64,000 bases of DNA. It comes from Pholiota molesta. Its lineage: Eukaryota; Basidiomycota; Agaricomycetes; Agaricales; Strophariaceae. Below, piece by piece: positions 23,835 through 39,309 of the stretch. Position numbers and translations under genes: made by a program. Location of the stretch: the NCBI GenBank assembly GCA_014925825.1, contig JACGCK010000016.1, forward strand, positions 496,001 to 560,000, read 5' to 3'. Position 1 is the stretch's first letter, and the number at the start of each line of letters is the position of its first letter. The notes under the pieces were generated by a model. It was not told the DNA's origin, did not search any database, and was given only the letters and a program-made list of their open reading frames with translations.

Positions 23835-26560
23835 CTAGTTATTAGGGAGTGGAATGGCTGAGTACTTATCACTTGTCCTGTTATTGACGAGTTGTTTCAA
23901 AAAAGACGCAATATATCTTTCTTTTTCCTTGATCTGCAGCAATTGGAAAGGTTTATCAAATCCTTTAGCATAATCCCAAGCATCCTTGATGGCGCGCAGA
24001 TCTTGGCTGTTGCGCTCCTTCTCTTGACTGTTAATATTATTGATTAGTGATGTAGATAGGAAGATAAAGACAACAAGGTAGTGCAGACCTTTGAGCATGG
24101 AGCTCGTCGAAGTAGTCTTTACCGTCCTGTTGGGGAAATAAAGAAATGTGGGCGGTAAACCACTCAAAGAAAGGTTTATCTTCAACGAAGTGATACAGAG
24201 TTGTACTTTTCTCTAAAACTTGGGGAAGAGATACTAGCATGAATACCGACAAGTCTCTCAATTGAACAAGCAGCACAGACCTTTGACTATTTTCGTCAGC
24301 AGGCGATATCCTTGCAGGGGTATCAAAGCAGAGTGTCCGTTTGTATAATCGCACATTTTTCTCGATTGTTCCGTGGCGAGAACATCTCGCATGTGGATGT
24401 CTACGCGACGTTGAAATTTATTCAGGAGCGAATATAAAATGATCAAGCTTACCAGTGAAGGGAAGGATAACAGGCGCCCAATCTTGGGCAAGCAGACTCC
24501 GATAGCTGATAGAATTGTTCGACAGCTGAAAAATACGCCGCAATGTGTGAAACTGATCCTTATTGTCTGGATTCACAGTCTGTAAGTTCAGGGGGGAATG
24601 AGCAATTGAGAGGAGACAGAATAGAAGTGCGTGGGCCTCACCAAGATTGTATCCTTCATTCGCGCAATTGACGAATACTCTATGCCAGATAATATGCGAC
24701 TCGAACCAAAGAAATTTCCGTGAGTTATGCAGCGCTATTGAACGTGGAGCCTCAATTTTATGAAACATCAATACTTGGGAGGAAGAGTGAGCGTACCAGA
24801 GCGATATCTATCCACAAACAGATCACAAAGACCCTCGTTCTGATATCATCGGGTACAACGATTGTGTGCGTCACCCATGTCGCTAAACTTTTGCCAAATA
24901 AGTTTAGTGCAGACCAAGACTCTCCACCTGGTAAACTGTTCAGCTTCTCTTTGTCTCTGCGATCCATGCACCGCCAGATCTCGATGAACTGAATAGGCGT
25001 CAGTCGCCTGAAATGAGCAGATACTATCAGGGTCAGCTGCCTTGCAAATTCCTCTCGCCCTGCCTTCGATTTGTTGAAATTGAGCAAGTGTGAGATTGCT
25101 TGCTTCGTCGAAGTGATACGATTGCTTTCGGTATGTTCAGATCGAGGAATCGTGTATGACTTTGGGAGCTTGAAGCCCGTTGGTGGCAACGCTTTTGCAA
25201 ACTTTTCCGCTACATTGATAAGAGGGGCTTTTGGAGGGGGGAGAATATTCGCTTGGTTTTCCGAAAGTGATATCTGCTCCATTATACGGTTCATAATGTG
25301 ACGCACAGGATCATTCTCGTCCGATAATTCTATGAACTGGCGCAGAAGGACAACAACTGGGCGATCTTCTGCTTCACTCCAATATTTAGTAATCCAATCC
25401 AGTATCACCTTCGCAATGCGAATACGTCTAGCAGAAGCAGTATTCTCCCAATTATGCTTTTGCTCAGAACTGAGACCAACCGGACACTCCTCGAGATATA
25501 GGCCGGTGAGTTCGAGAAAGAAAGCGGCAGGTTTGGCGAACTCCCGAAACCAGGTAAATATAATAGTGGTGAGTTCCTTATCAACGACTGCTGTCCAGGA
25601 CGTCAAAAGGCGAACAAGTTCGCGAAAAGATGCAGCTTTAACATGCCCTGTTGCTTCGTCATAGATGATGTCTTGACGGGGTGGATGTGGCATGTTAACA
25701 TCCTCGCCGAGATAATTGGGATAGATGTAATACGCAGAAGAAGCATTGCGACAAAGGTTTTTGGACACATGTGCGCCTGAATGTTGAGTATTCCTTGGAC
25801 TGTGCTGTGGACCTTTGGGGACTATTCGGGGTGCGGGACGTGAAGGTCTAGGAATCGTGGCAGAGGATATACTAGGTCGATGGTTATAATCCATTGAACT
25901 GACAGGCAGAAACCATGCATTCCTCTTCGATGAAGAAAGTGCTGAAAATGATTTCGTCTGTTCGACATCACTGACAGTCCTTCTGCGGATATGTGGCTCC
26001 AAAGGTAAAGACTTTGGCTGAGACACGATACTTGCTTGAGAATACACAGATTTCGAGGAAGAGGAGCCACCGCTTTCAAACATATCGACAGCATTTGTTC
26101 GATGCTTGTCGTGAGGAAGACAAGGGACAGGTTTTGCACGGGATTCGATACGAACAGCCAGAAGGCGCAGTCTTTGGCAAACTACTTCAGCCCGATGAAG
26201 TGCATTGTTCATCTGGACTTCGATAGGTACATGCTCCTGAAGATGTATAGATTCAATAGCATCCAAAAATATGTTCAGCATGTTTAGGAGGTCGGAGAGT
26301 TTGCCTGCGTCATAGTCAGGGATATCATCACAAACTTGGGAAATCCTGCTTGCAATGGCAATAGAATATTCGTTGGCAGCAAATGAAATGCTGTGACATC
26401 CTTAGATTGCCTGGCAGTCTCCAAGTTGTCTAAGGTCATCTGGCGATAATTTAGTATGGTTTGGCGGAGATATCAAAGTTGCTGAGAACTTACCTGCTGG
26501 GTTGAGATCGGAGGAGGGTACTGAGGGATAGTTCTTCTGCGCGGTTGCTGATCGGACATT
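23835..26560 (-). CDS. Ras guanine-nucleotide exchange factor (RasGEF N and catalytic regions)
   Basis: Cdc25/Ste6-type proteins load GTP on Ras-family GTPases at membranes. The start MSDQQPRRRTIPQYPPP lies in a short first exon. After a Ser-rich disordered part comes a RasGEF-N module: IYDEATGHVKAASFRELVRL, LTTIIFTWFREFAKPAAFF and RIRIAKVILDWITKYWSEAE. The catalytic part begins EEFARQLTLIVSAHFRRLTP, FIEIWRCMDRRDKEKLN and NLFGKSLATWVTHTIVVPDD. Later exons carry LRRIFQLSNNSISYRSLLA and a helical tail ending NRTSDKYSAIPLPNN. I could not place every splice in 24.2-24.8 kb, and further base-loss errors there are possible. The start codon faces the Rsp5 gene across about 670 nt. Confidence 0.7.
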
Positions 26561-27230
26561 GCAAACCAAGGAAAAAAATAGTATCTGTCATTTTTGACTC
26601 GATCTCTTATACTGGAAGGACCAGAGGTGAGGCGTAGTTTGCCTTACGAGTCTAACGCTCGATAGAGTAGCATCATCGCGAGCCTCTTCCGAAAAAGGTT
26701 GACAAGCGCTTGCTCGAAGCGCGCAAGTGCCACAGGCGCCAATCACAGGGGCGGCCGGCGGCAAGATACAGCCTTATAAGGCAGAATCACGCTTGTCTAG
26801 GAATTGTCTGCATAGTGACCCAGATCATTAATTGGCAAGCGTCTCAAAGCGGAGGCTGAGAGGTCTGTGCGGGCTGCGGCATCTGGGCTGAGGTGGTGAC
26901 CGACCTTATCGGAATTGGCTAGTAATGGCTGCAACGATAGTGGTCCCTACCTGGGCCACTGTATGTCATGATACTGGAGTCACTGGACAGAAAATATAGA
27001 AGGCGGCGTCAAGAGGGGTTTTCCATGGTCATGAGAGCTGAGGAAGAGTGAAGCTGTGCCGTCGGACATAGGAGAGCAGGACTCGGCACGTGGGAGAGCG
27101 GGACTTGGGTGTCACCTCCTCTGTAACTGTTGGCTGGTCACTGTAGTCGTTCTCCCTTATTTCCACAATACCGTCACCTCCCCCGCACGCCTGCCCATAC
27201 CCAAGGCCATCCCCAACCCCTGCCGCCGCA
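26561..27230. promoter_or_regulatory. Divergent promoter region, RasGEF / Rsp5-like ligase
   Basis: A 670-nt gap between opposed starts. It is GC-rich around 26700-26760 and again from 27180. It holds CACGTG at 27087-27092, inside two GGAGAGC-containing near-repeats (27071 and 27093). No convincing reading frame lies in it. Confidence 0.45.
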
Positions 27231-30164
<2,934 letters not shown>

Positions 30165-30751
30165 TGTTACGTGCTTTATCATATGGACATCCTACATATC
30201 ATCATCCCTCCTCGTCTTCCTGCGTATCAAACCACCTGGCTATTCTATTTCTCCCGTATCTACCTCACAATGCTTCGCACTGTTCATTTTACCCTAAGTA
30301 ATGGAGTTTCATTGTTTAGGCATTTCCATTGCACTTTGTTCTCCTCCCGGATGTACATGTTTTACTTTGCTTTTATTAGTCTGCACACTTGGTTTCCTAA
30401 TCACTTCTAAGGTTTTGTAGCTCGATCCAATTATGCTTCTTGTTATGTCGTTTTTACACAGGATGTCTCCATAAACGCCCATTTTTTGGTAAACACTTTG
30501 TCGAGCATCTTGAGGAGAGCATTTCAAAAAGTCTTCGGATTTGCTTCAGTCATTTAACTCTCAATAAGTCACACATTGTGATCAGCCAGCCAGTCTATAA
30601 AATTTCAAATAACTATTACGACCAAATAAGTAGCAGTATGATAAAGGTGCTTGGCCCAAAAAGTCCGATGCAAAATTAACAAGGAATGACAAGCGCTCGA
30701 AGGGTGAAGGGGGTATTCTGCTTGTCACTCGTCTACCAACAACCCAAGCGC
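30165..30751. other. Convergent intergenic region
   Basis: About 590 nt between the stops of the Rsp5-like gene (plus) and the small secreted protein gene (minus). It is AT-rich, with short open frames that show no recognisable sequence. Presumed 3' UTRs only. Confidence 0.4.
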
Positions 30752-31469
30752 TTAGATGGCAGAGCGGGCAGCGCTGAAGGCAGCACCGACGGAGGCAGGG
30801 GAGGAGCCAGCGTTCCAGTTGGAGCCAGTGGGGAAGACATAGTTGCTTCCGAGGTCGGAGCCGGTGAAACCGAAGTCATCGGTTGTCAAAGAGCTGTCGG
30901 AGGCCACGATGTCGTGAAGTGGCTGGCGATACCGCTGTCGAAGCCGACGTGGCGGTCAGAGGTGCGGCGGAGGTCGCCGCTGAAGAGACCGAGCGAGGCG
31001 TGGAACTGTTCGAACACAACAGTTTGGGTCTCGACCTCACAGATCTGCTCAGTGATGATGCTAAATTGGGCATATTATCGTCAGAAATTTTAGTCTATGA
31101 ATGGTATGGGAAGTTGACCGACCGCTTGGCCATCTCCTGAAGGACGAGGAGACGCTGTTGGATGATGGTGACAGACTCGGAGTGGCAGACGAGTTCAGAC
31201 TCTGTCTCGGTCTCGGTAACCTCAGTGGTCGTGGAGAAGGAGCCGACGAAGTTGTCGGAACCGTAGAAGTTGTCGAAACCACTGAAGGATGAGATTCCAT
31301 CGTAGTTATCGAAAGAGTATCCACGGGCCACTATCATAAAACAACCATAAGCAGGAATCCACAAGAGGCCCAGAGAAATCTAACCGAGCGCCTGGTTCAT
31401 AGGAACGGGCTTAGCGGCAACACCTGCAACGAGAGCGGCGATGGCGAGCATGGAAATTTTGGCGAACAT
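30752..31469 (-). CDS. Small secreted protein, unknown function
   Basis: The product begins MFAKISMLAIAALVAGVAAK, a classic signal peptide likely cleaved after VAA, followed by PVPMNQAL. After one intron come ARGYSFDNYDGISSFSGFDN and FYGSDNFVGSFSTTTEVTE, rich in Gly, Ser, Phe and Asn. After a second intron come ITEQICEVETQTVVFEQFHA and RHVGFDSGIASHF. A tail of TTDDFGFTGSDLGSNYVF and SNWNAGSSPASVGAAFSAAR ends at TAA 30752-30754. Between ASHF and the tail the frame slips by one base at about 30916, probably a lost C. Only two Cys are seen in the mature part, so it is not a disulfide-rich effector or hydrophobin. A TATA box and a probable 5' UTR intron suggest strong, regulated expression. Function not recognised. 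Confidence 0.75.
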
Positions 31470-31693
31470 CTTGAATGAAAGTGGGTTTCTTAAAACAACT
31501 AAACATCTGGATTAGGCTGAGCCCAATGACTATAATATGCCATTTACCTGCTAAAGAGATCAAAGTTATTTGAAGGCGAAAGAATGCGGAAGGCGACCGG
31601 GCCAAAAGTGTCCAAAGGTTGTAAAAGTGGAAGAGAAGAACGAAAGGGTGGAGAAGACTGGAAGATGGAGAATAGATGCCATTTCACCCTCGA

Positions 31694-31700
31694 TTTTATA
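31694..31700 (-). promoter_or_regulatory. TATA box of the small secreted protein gene
   Basis: On the minus strand TATAAAA sits about 225 nt before the ATG. Downstream of it is a long pyrimidine-rich stretch (about 31600-31660), then a GTAAATG donor near 31552 and a CAAG acceptor just before the ATG. That arrangement suggests a transcription start about 30-60 nt below the TATA box and an intron in the 5' leader. Confidence 0.5.
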
Positions 31701-33043
31701 GGGAAATTCTCCTTTCCCGGGCGCCCTGTTGCTATGAAGATTCGAGGATAAATTGACACCGCCCTTGAGAATCAAAAGATCTATTCCAAGCAGCAGAATA
31801 TCCTTGAGTGTGTCAGTAGCGTATCCAGCGGTCAGAGAACTTGAAGTTGGTAATGGGTTATTTTAGGGTGATGAGCATACACATCTAACAATAGACCAAG
31901 GCAACTGTTCCTCGAGCGAGATGATGAAGGTGCTTCGTATGGGTACAACCCTAGAAGTTAGCTCTTTGCGAACTTCCAAAAAAACTTAATTTAGATATTG
32001 TCCCAGCCAAGTGAAAGTAGACCTGAAGACTTTGTGAAAGAATTCATTTCCTCCAACCTAGTATTGCGTCGGATTTTGCAACGATTTTATAAATAGGTAT
32101 TTTGTCCCAGTCAGCGCTGAAAATTGACTTGTTAAACAGGTCAATGAAATATGTCGACGTCAGCGCCGACAATACATCACAGACGTGATAGACAATCGGC
32201 CAGCGCGCGCCTTGATAAATACGAGCTCTCGACAGCGGCCCACAGCGGCAGAGTAGGTCAAACAGATGTAACCATGTCGTTTAGCTAGCGACAGCACAGC
32301 TACCTGGGAAACCGAAGACCAGAGACCGGTTCGGAGGATTATGTATGTCGGAACGAGGTGTTGGCCGCCCATAGCGCTGAATGGTAATGATGTAGGACTC
32401 TGTCAGATGTCGTCCGGGTGGAGTCGCAGGCGAAGCCTGAAGAGAGCAAAGCCAGTAGTACATCAGAGCATCACGGCAAGAGCAGTCGCTCGACGCTGAA
32501 GCATATGGTCTGGCATTATCGACCTTCACGCTCGGTAAATCCATATTTTTGGAGGCCATTTCTAAAATTCGCCAGTAAATAAGAATGGGCCGCTCGGACA
32601 GCATGTCATGTTTTGTCAACTAGGAGTGATCTTTGAGCCCACTTTTGAGTTGGATTCCAATACCACTGAGGTTTATTTGCGAGGTAAGGGTAAGGCGTAG
32701 ATTGGATAATTGGGTACTTGCAGCAAACTTGGCAGTATACGAGGTTCAGTGTCACTATGACCCTAACCCTATGCAGCTCCGCTGGGGGCCGCTGGGACGT
32801 TGGGTTTATGACGATACTCAAGTCGTACTCAATGAATTATCGAGGCCACAGAGGAGCAACATTAGCTCCTTAGATGTGTTGTTGCCTACTCGCAAATTCC
32901 GAACCACCCATGAAGACAGTGTCCATAAATTTTGTACGTCATACAGTGGCCCGAGCAGCCTTGAGTTGACCTTGAGGATCAACGGGAAAGTTTGACCCGT
33001 CCTTCACCGTCACCGTCACCGTCATCTGTGCTCAGCCTCTATC
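31701..33043. other. Long intergenic region without a recognised gene
   Basis: About 1.3 kb between the secreted-protein promoter (minus) and the thioesterase (plus). Short open frames exist on both strands (for example 32633-32995 plus and 32281-32619 minus) but lack ATG starts, splice logic or familiar sequence. A CACCGT triplet repeat lies at 33005-33023, just before the thioesterase start. Confidence 0.4.
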
Positions 33044-34069
33044 ATGACAGCATGCTTGCGCTTTACCCGCAGAGTGAGTCTTCCAAACATCTTTTCTAGA
33101 ATTTCACTTTTAACAGGAGACCTTTATTGTTTCAACCCATAGGTCTGGCAGTCGTTCGTCACAAATAAGGGTAAGTAGAGTTAGAAGCTTTGTATGTATC
33201 TTATGTTAATATTCATAGCTCAGGACACGATGCGCAATGCTTTCCGAATGTGAAAGGTCTTATGGCGTGCACTGCATCATTCGTAACTCACGCGTTGATT
33301 ATAGCTTCAAATCCACCGCGCAGTTCCAGGAGAAGTAGAAGTATCACTGAAACTCGAGCAATATAATAGTGCGTATATATCCCTCTCTGACCGCATTATT
33401 TGATCGTAAACATCTCTATCAATAGCCAATCGAGTTGGGGTACGTTTTTACTGCTAGTTCGATTATGCAACCGTTAACCCAATGGACAGACAGGTGCACG
33501 TTTCGAACATGTAGAATTAATACACAAATTTCTTACGATTATCGGATGCAGCTCATGGCGGACTCATCTTGTCACTCACGGATACCCTTGGATCTCTGCT
33601 GTCGCCTCTAAAGGCCACTACATGACAGGGGTCTCGACCGATATCGGAACTTCGTTCGTTCGACCTGCCGGAAGAGCAGGAGACACATTACACGCGAAGG
33701 CGGTTCTTACTGGACTGGGTGCCCTATCACTTTTAAATTTCCCAATCATTACATGCTGACGAAGCTGTGATACAGGGAAGCAGTTGGCTTATACTCGAGT
33801 GGACTTTACTAACCCAGCTGGCGATTTAGTGGCTTATGGATGTATGAATCAATTTTCTTTTTCAAAGCCGACATTACTCTTACTAAACAACACCCGCAGA
33901 CCATACTAAATATGTCGGCAAATCATCTTCCCATTCTGTGAGTACCAGTGTATGTATGAAAGGTCTCAAAGATCCCCCTAAACACAATTCTATTTACAAT
34001 TAGGAAAACGTCACATTCAGCGAAGATGGAGAGACGATTCTTAACGGAGAGGACAAGGGTGTTGTTTGA
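33044..34069 (+). CDS. ACOT13-like hotdog-fold acyl-CoA thioesterase
   Basis: Hydrolyses acyl-CoA to free acid and CoA; the human relative ACOT13 acts at mitochondria. The spliced start is MTACLRFTRRVWQSFVTN, Arg-rich and plausibly mitochondrial. Next come IHRAVPGEVEVSLKLEQYN and NRVGTGAPHGGLILSLTDT. The HGG motif with its following Asp is the active-site loop of the family. The core continues VASKGHYMTGVSTDIGTSFV, RPAGRAGDTLHAKAVLTGLG, AYTRVDFTNPAGDLVAYG and HTKYVGKSS, ending NGEDKGVV with TGA at 34067-34069. About eight very small exons are required. A one-base loss at G 33598 separates TDTLGSL from AVASKG; the raw sequence is out of frame there. Confidence 0.85.
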
Positions 34070-34297
34070 CATCTTCGCTTGTCAAGGATGTGCTTCTGCA
34101 CAGTGGGCTATACTTATTAGAGAATGTAGATATGATCTAAATTTTATTTCGAAGTGCGACGAGCAGGAATTGAGAATTCAATAAAGGTTAAATCCGGCAC
34201 GCCCTTGAATAACCGAGTGAGCGCTGTGACCTTTCTGACACTCTACTGCAGTGGTTCAACGCGGTACGCACCGCTGCCATCTTGCTGCCATCATATC

Positions 34298-37038
34298 ATG
34301 GACGAGCTCTCTGCGCTGCCTCCAGAGACGTCTTGGAAACGGTCAACCCGTATTCGCCCATCGTCCTTGAATCCTCGCTATGCCTATACCAACCCGAGCC
34401 CATCAACGACACGCGCTGAATCGCCGTTTCGCCCAGACACAAACACCCTTACTGTCAATACTGACGTGTAAGTTCTTTGTTCATTGCAGTTGTCCTTTCC
34501 ACTGAGCATACGCTACGGACAAATAGAGCGCAATCTAATGTTATCCTGGCGCCAACTCCACGGCGGCATCTCCTTGAAAGTTCAGCTAGCCAACATTGGC
34601 TACATACCCCACCTTTGTCGGCCATATCCTCTCGACCCAGCAGCCCGCCGCCAGGATTCCCTCAATCGTCCACATACTCGAATACACGCCCAGGCGCCGC
34701 CTCTCGTCAACCCACAGCCGGGCTCGGAGCTTCAGCGCCGTGCTCGAAATTGACAAATCACAACAACAAATGAGAGTCTCACCGAGCCTTAGTATTCGTA
34801 GTGGCTTGCATCATACGGCGGCCAAGGACCACGAACCGGAGGAGACCGCTACCGGGAGGCGGTGGATACGGTGGATGCATAAACGCGGTATCAAGCAGTG
34901 GATTGTGCCAGGCATCATCGCTGCGTCGACCTTGATCAAAGTTGCGATCGGTTTAGGGTCTTATTCAGGTGTGCATTGCCATATAATTGGTTTTGTGGTG
35001 GTTTGCTCATGAAATTCATGATTATTTCATTTCGTACAGGTCAAAATACGCCACCGATGTTTGGAGACTATGAGGCTCAGAGGCACTGGATGGAGCTCAC
35101 AGTACACCTCCCATTGAAGCAGTGGTACACATATGATCTCCCCTATTGGGGCTTGGACTATCCGCCGCTGACTGCATATGTCTCATGGTTATGTGGAATT
35201 GTGTACGTACTCACAGAAATTCTGACCTATTGTTATCTGACCGTTTCTTATGCGCAGTGGCCATTTCATCAACCCAACTTGGGTGGCATTGGACAAGTCG
35301 CGAGGGATTGAGACCCCCGAGAGCAAGCTGTTCATGCGCATGACTGTGCTTGTGTTAGATGCACTGGTATACTTGCCAGCTTTATTGATGTTTGCGTATA
35401 CATGGCAGGGCAGCCGATCTAGACGAACGCAGGTGTGTCCACTAGATTCCTTGTAGAACTCGAAGTATTGACGCGAATGACTGTTGCAGGAACTCTCACT
35501 TTTGACCCTCATTCTGCAACCTGCACTCTTGTTAGTGGATTTTGGACATTTTCAATACAATTCTGTCATGCTGGGTATGTTTCGTCTTGACTCAGTGCAA
35601 ACCGATAACGTTATTAACCTGCATTCTACTTGTGTAGGTCTCACAATTCTTGCCATGAACTTCTTTGCTACAGGACAAGATCTCATTGGAGCGTTCTTTT
35701 TCGTCCTTAGTCTCGGATTCAAGCAAATGGCATTATATTATGCGCCTGCCATTGGTTCCTACCTCATAGCTAAATGCATTACCTTGGCCCTGTAAATGGG
35801 TATGTTTTTCTTTTGAACAAGCCTTCTTTCGTTTTTCTTACCAGTTCGATTCCCAGTTTGCAACTTTTCATTCGCCTTGCTCTTGTGACCACTTCGACCT
35901 TCCTGTTATTGTTTCTGCCATGGCTGCCTCCGTTTGCTAGTTTATCAGCTACCCTCCAACCAATCACAAGAATATTCCCTTTCGCGCGAGGTCTGTTCGA
36001 AGACAAAGTCGCTAATTTCTGGTGTGCTTCGAATGTCATTTTCAAATGGAAAACATGGGCATCGAGTGGTTCTCTCGTCAAGCTTTCGACGGGGCTGACA
36101 GCACTGGGCTTCTTACCAGCAGTCATAGGTCTGATTCAATCTGGAATTACCCACATGGCGACATCAAAATCCGAGAAGAACACCCAAAGCAAAGAACAAA
36201 CCCCATTCCTCCCCCTCCTTCCTTATGCTCTTCTGACCTCTTCGATGTCATTCTTCTTGTTCTCATTCCAAGTACATGAGAAGACTATATTGTTGCCTTT
36301 GCTACCTATTACTCTCCTTCTTTCAGGCGCCCCGATTGATTCTGCCGCGTATTCTTGGGGAGCATTGGTCAATAATGTTGCTGTCTTCAGGTCAGTTTGC
36401 GATTCACTTCGGGATTCTTATATTAAACTCAAATGTCTTACCTAGCATGTGGCCTTTGCTGAAGAGGGATGGACTTGGAATACAATATATTGCCACTCTG
36501 TTGCTGTGGAACAGATTAATAGGCTACAACCCTATAAGACTACCTTTAAAGACATTCATTCATTTTTCTCTCTGGTTAGTCTGCTATTCGCTTTACAGGT
36601 CCCTTTCCCTGATCATACGTGCTCTAGGCTGTTTATGCCGCAGCGGTTGCGCTCCATCTACTTGAACTTGTCGTTTCTCCACCAGCAAGATACCCAGATA
36701 TATTCCCCGTTCTGAACGTTTTGATTAGTACCCCAGTTTTCTTCCTGACATGGTTGTGGAGCATCAAGTGCGGTGTGGAGGTGGGCTGGGCTCTCGGGGG
36801 ACTGGGGAACCATTCTCACCCCGCTGCCGCGCCGGAGCGGAAAGCGGAGGACGATGCCGGTGGGGTAGCAATGTCCAGTCTGCTTTCAGGGAATGGTGCT
36901 GGCGCAGGTCTGAGCTATCGCCAGTCAGGGGGTCGGACTGTGAGTCTCGGCCATGCGCAGTCCTCTGCTTCGTCGCTGTCGCCGGTAGAGCTGCTGAGAA
37001 AAAGAGAGTCCATGGGTGATATTGCGGTTGCTACCTAG
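34298..37038 (+). CDS. ALG6: ALG6 dolichyl-P-Glc:Man9GlcNAc2-PP-dolichol alpha-1,3-glucosyltransferase
   Basis: ER membrane enzyme adding the first glucose to the lipid-linked N-glycan precursor. The start is [15 protein letters not shown], followed by a Ser/Pro-rich cytosolic part and a first membrane span ([20 protein letters not shown]). The luminal catalytic loop has [18 protein letters not shown] and [15 protein letters not shown], diagnostic of ALG6/ALG8. Many hydrophobic spans follow, with [10 protein letters not shown] and [20 protein letters not shown]. The last part has [20 protein letters not shown] and [20 protein letters not shown] Gly/Ser-rich tail of about 75 residues ends at 37038 and seems longer than usual. 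A lost T in the run 36563-36567 breaks the frame between KTFIHF and [14 protein letters not shown]. Confidence 0.92.
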
Positions 37039-37146
37039 AGGCTAGATGTACTAGATTGGTGTATTGATAATTTTGGTTGTATGTTTGCACGTGGTCTGAG
37101 ATCACTACTTTTTGAGACAGAGTGCTCTTTACTCATACCGCCACTA

Positions 37147-38545
37147 ATGTCGCTCTTCCCTTCTGTCGCCCGCAGTGCGCAACGGAGCACACGCCTGCAT
37201 GTCGTCCTCGTCCGTTCCTTTGCGACAGAAAGCGTGACCTCGTCCCAGTCTCCGGACTCCCCTCCCCTTCCGCTCTCTACTTCCAAGTCTAACAAACCCC
37301 GTCTCTACCCGCACCCCCGCCCCGCCGTCTCCCATCGACACCCACCCATCCCCAACTTGCCCCCATCGTTTGGCAAGAATCAACTGTTGCCAGTCTCTAA
37401 TTCCACCCGCGCACTCCTAGAAGCCATCGTAGCGGGCTTTGAAGCTCCTATTAGATATGCGTTCGCATATGGATCAGGCGTCTTTGAGCAGGACGGATAC
37501 GCGGCTCCATCTACATCGACTGCAGGCTCATCAACGAAAAAGGAAGACGGGCCTATGCTTGATTTTATGTTCGCTGTGACGCACCCGGCGCACTTCCACT
37601 CCATCAATATGCATCAACACCCCAACCATTATCCACTACATGCACGACTGCTGGGCTCGTCGTACATATCAAAGATGCAGGAACTCGGACCTGGTGTCTG
37701 GTTCAATGCATACGTTCCCATGAACGGTGTTGTGCGTTTTCACCTTTCTCGCATACGTAGTTCGGCGAACTGACACTTTGGCTATGTCCCGTCCGCCTAC
37801 AGACTATCAAGTATGGGGTAACGACGGTGGACAATCTATGCTCAGACTTGCTGAACTGGAATACACTATATCTGGCCGGGAGGATGCATAAACCACTGCG
37901 TATTATCAAGGATGACGCGCGCGTTCGGCTGACGCAGCAGGTGAACCTCACCTCGGCCGTGCGCGTCGCCTTGCTTACGTTGCCGGAGGCCTTTACGGAG
38001 ATCGAGCTCTTCGAGCGCATTGCCGGGATTAGCTATAGCGGCGACCCGCGGATGCTACTCCCCGCAGAGAATCGAGGGAAAGTGGCGAACATCGTCCGCA
38101 AGCAAAGTCCGCAGTTCAAGGAACTGTACCATCGATTGGTCGTGGCATTGCCTGGCGTGCACTGGCCCTCAGACTCGAGTACGATACAGCAGGACGTGTC
38201 CGCGCGTGCGAGGTCGGCGCATCTGAAGAAACTCCCATCGAATTTGTTGACCGGGGTGAAAACCAATTATTCGAGGCATCATTCAAACACACAGTGGCAA
38301 ACCGATGAAAGTGCATATCTGGTGCATCTTGCTGGTGACGAGAGACTACCGCGCGTGCTATCAGAAGGTATTATTCTTTCGACCTGTTTTCTCCAGTGCG
38401 GTATTGATACTGTATTGCAGAAATGGCTAGAATCGTGAGATACCCTGCTATTGTACAATCATTCAAGGGCATTGCCAGTGTAGGAATTGGCAAAAGTTTG
38501 CGTTATAGCACTGCAAAAATCGGCAAATGGTGGAATGGGTCATAG
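37147..38545 (+). CDS. TAM41: TAM41 mitochondrial CDP-diacylglycerol synthase
   Basis: Makes CDP-diacylglycerol from phosphatidic acid and CTP at the matrix face of the inner membrane, the first step to cardiolipin. Start MSLFPSVARSAQRSTRLHVV is an import presequence; an in-frame ATG at 37081 is less likely. The nucleotidyltransferase core has IRYAFAYGSGVFEQDGY, a GSG loop like that of the pol-beta fold, then PMLDFMFAVTHPAHFHSIN, whose DF gives the metal-site acid. IKYGVTTVDNLCSDLLNWN and LYLAGRMHKPLRIIKDD follow, then FTEIELFERIAGISYSGDPR. The final exon after a 38368-38420 intron reads YPAIVQSFKGIASVGIGK and WWNGS, ending TAG 38543-38545. The gene starts only 108 nt after ALG6; the gap contains CACGTG at 37088-37093. 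Confidence 0.94.
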
Positions 38546-39309
38546 GGCTCATTGCTTACTATTGGGACACTGTCTTTGGATAACTTCACGTTTTTCATTC
38601 TCGAGGTTCTTTGGAGTTCAGTCAGCTACATGACGCGGCACAAGCTCCAAGGTGGAATCTGCATGCTTTAGATGAGAGCATTACATCATGTATCAATTAT
38701 TAATAACCCCATGTACCCTACTCATAATCTATCTCTTATTATTGCATGGATTTTCAGCATTTATTGCGATAGCTCCTCAGGTTTTCTGGCATTCATCTTC
38801 CTTTCATTTCACCACCTCCGTTGACCCGTCGGCCATTTACGGCAAGTTCGCTCTTGTTGTTAAGGCAACAGAGGGAGGGCGGACCCCAAGCAGGCTAGTT
38901 CGCTCCTCAACGCCGCCGTCTCTTTCTACAACGCCAAAACATCGAAAAGCGCTCTTCAATCTCAGAAATGCGCGTATTGACGCGTGGATAGGAGGTTGGC
39001 TGAGGCGTGCATTTTTACCTTGGCCCACAAACACAGAGATAGAGCGGCGTGGGGTCCGCGGGGTCCGGTTGCCGTCCAGTTTGAGGAGATTCAGCATCCG
39101 TGATGACGGGACGAGTATTCAACATCATTCAACCGCCCTTGTCCTGTTTTCCTGCTTTTATTATTCTCTTTCTCTTCCTGCGCCCCTTCTTCTCGCTGAC
39201 CCACTGCCCTTGGCTTCTGTTGTGACCAACTCACTCACCAGCAGTCCAATCTTATTATCAGCGCTGTGTACATAATTCTCAAGTTTTTATCAAAGCGTCC
39301 GTAACATAA
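38546..39309. other. Intergenic region, promoter of NDK-like gene
   Basis: About 760 nt. A 195-codon open frame (38688-39275 plus) shows low-complexity hydrophobic and basic text with no homology I recognise, so I do not call it. The promoter of the NDK-like gene should lie here. Confidence 0.4.

Noticed and set aside
32757..32771. CCCTAACCC-like telomere text
   Set aside because: Under two repeat units, inside ordinary sequence; chance match.
32633..32995. 120-codon plus-strand open frame
   Set aside because: It starts at TTG, with no ATG or acceptor that helps, and nothing recognisable in the product.
38688..39275. 195-codon plus-strand open frame
   Set aside because: Low-complexity hydrophobic and basic text, no family match, no splice context, and it sits where the NDK-like promoter should be.
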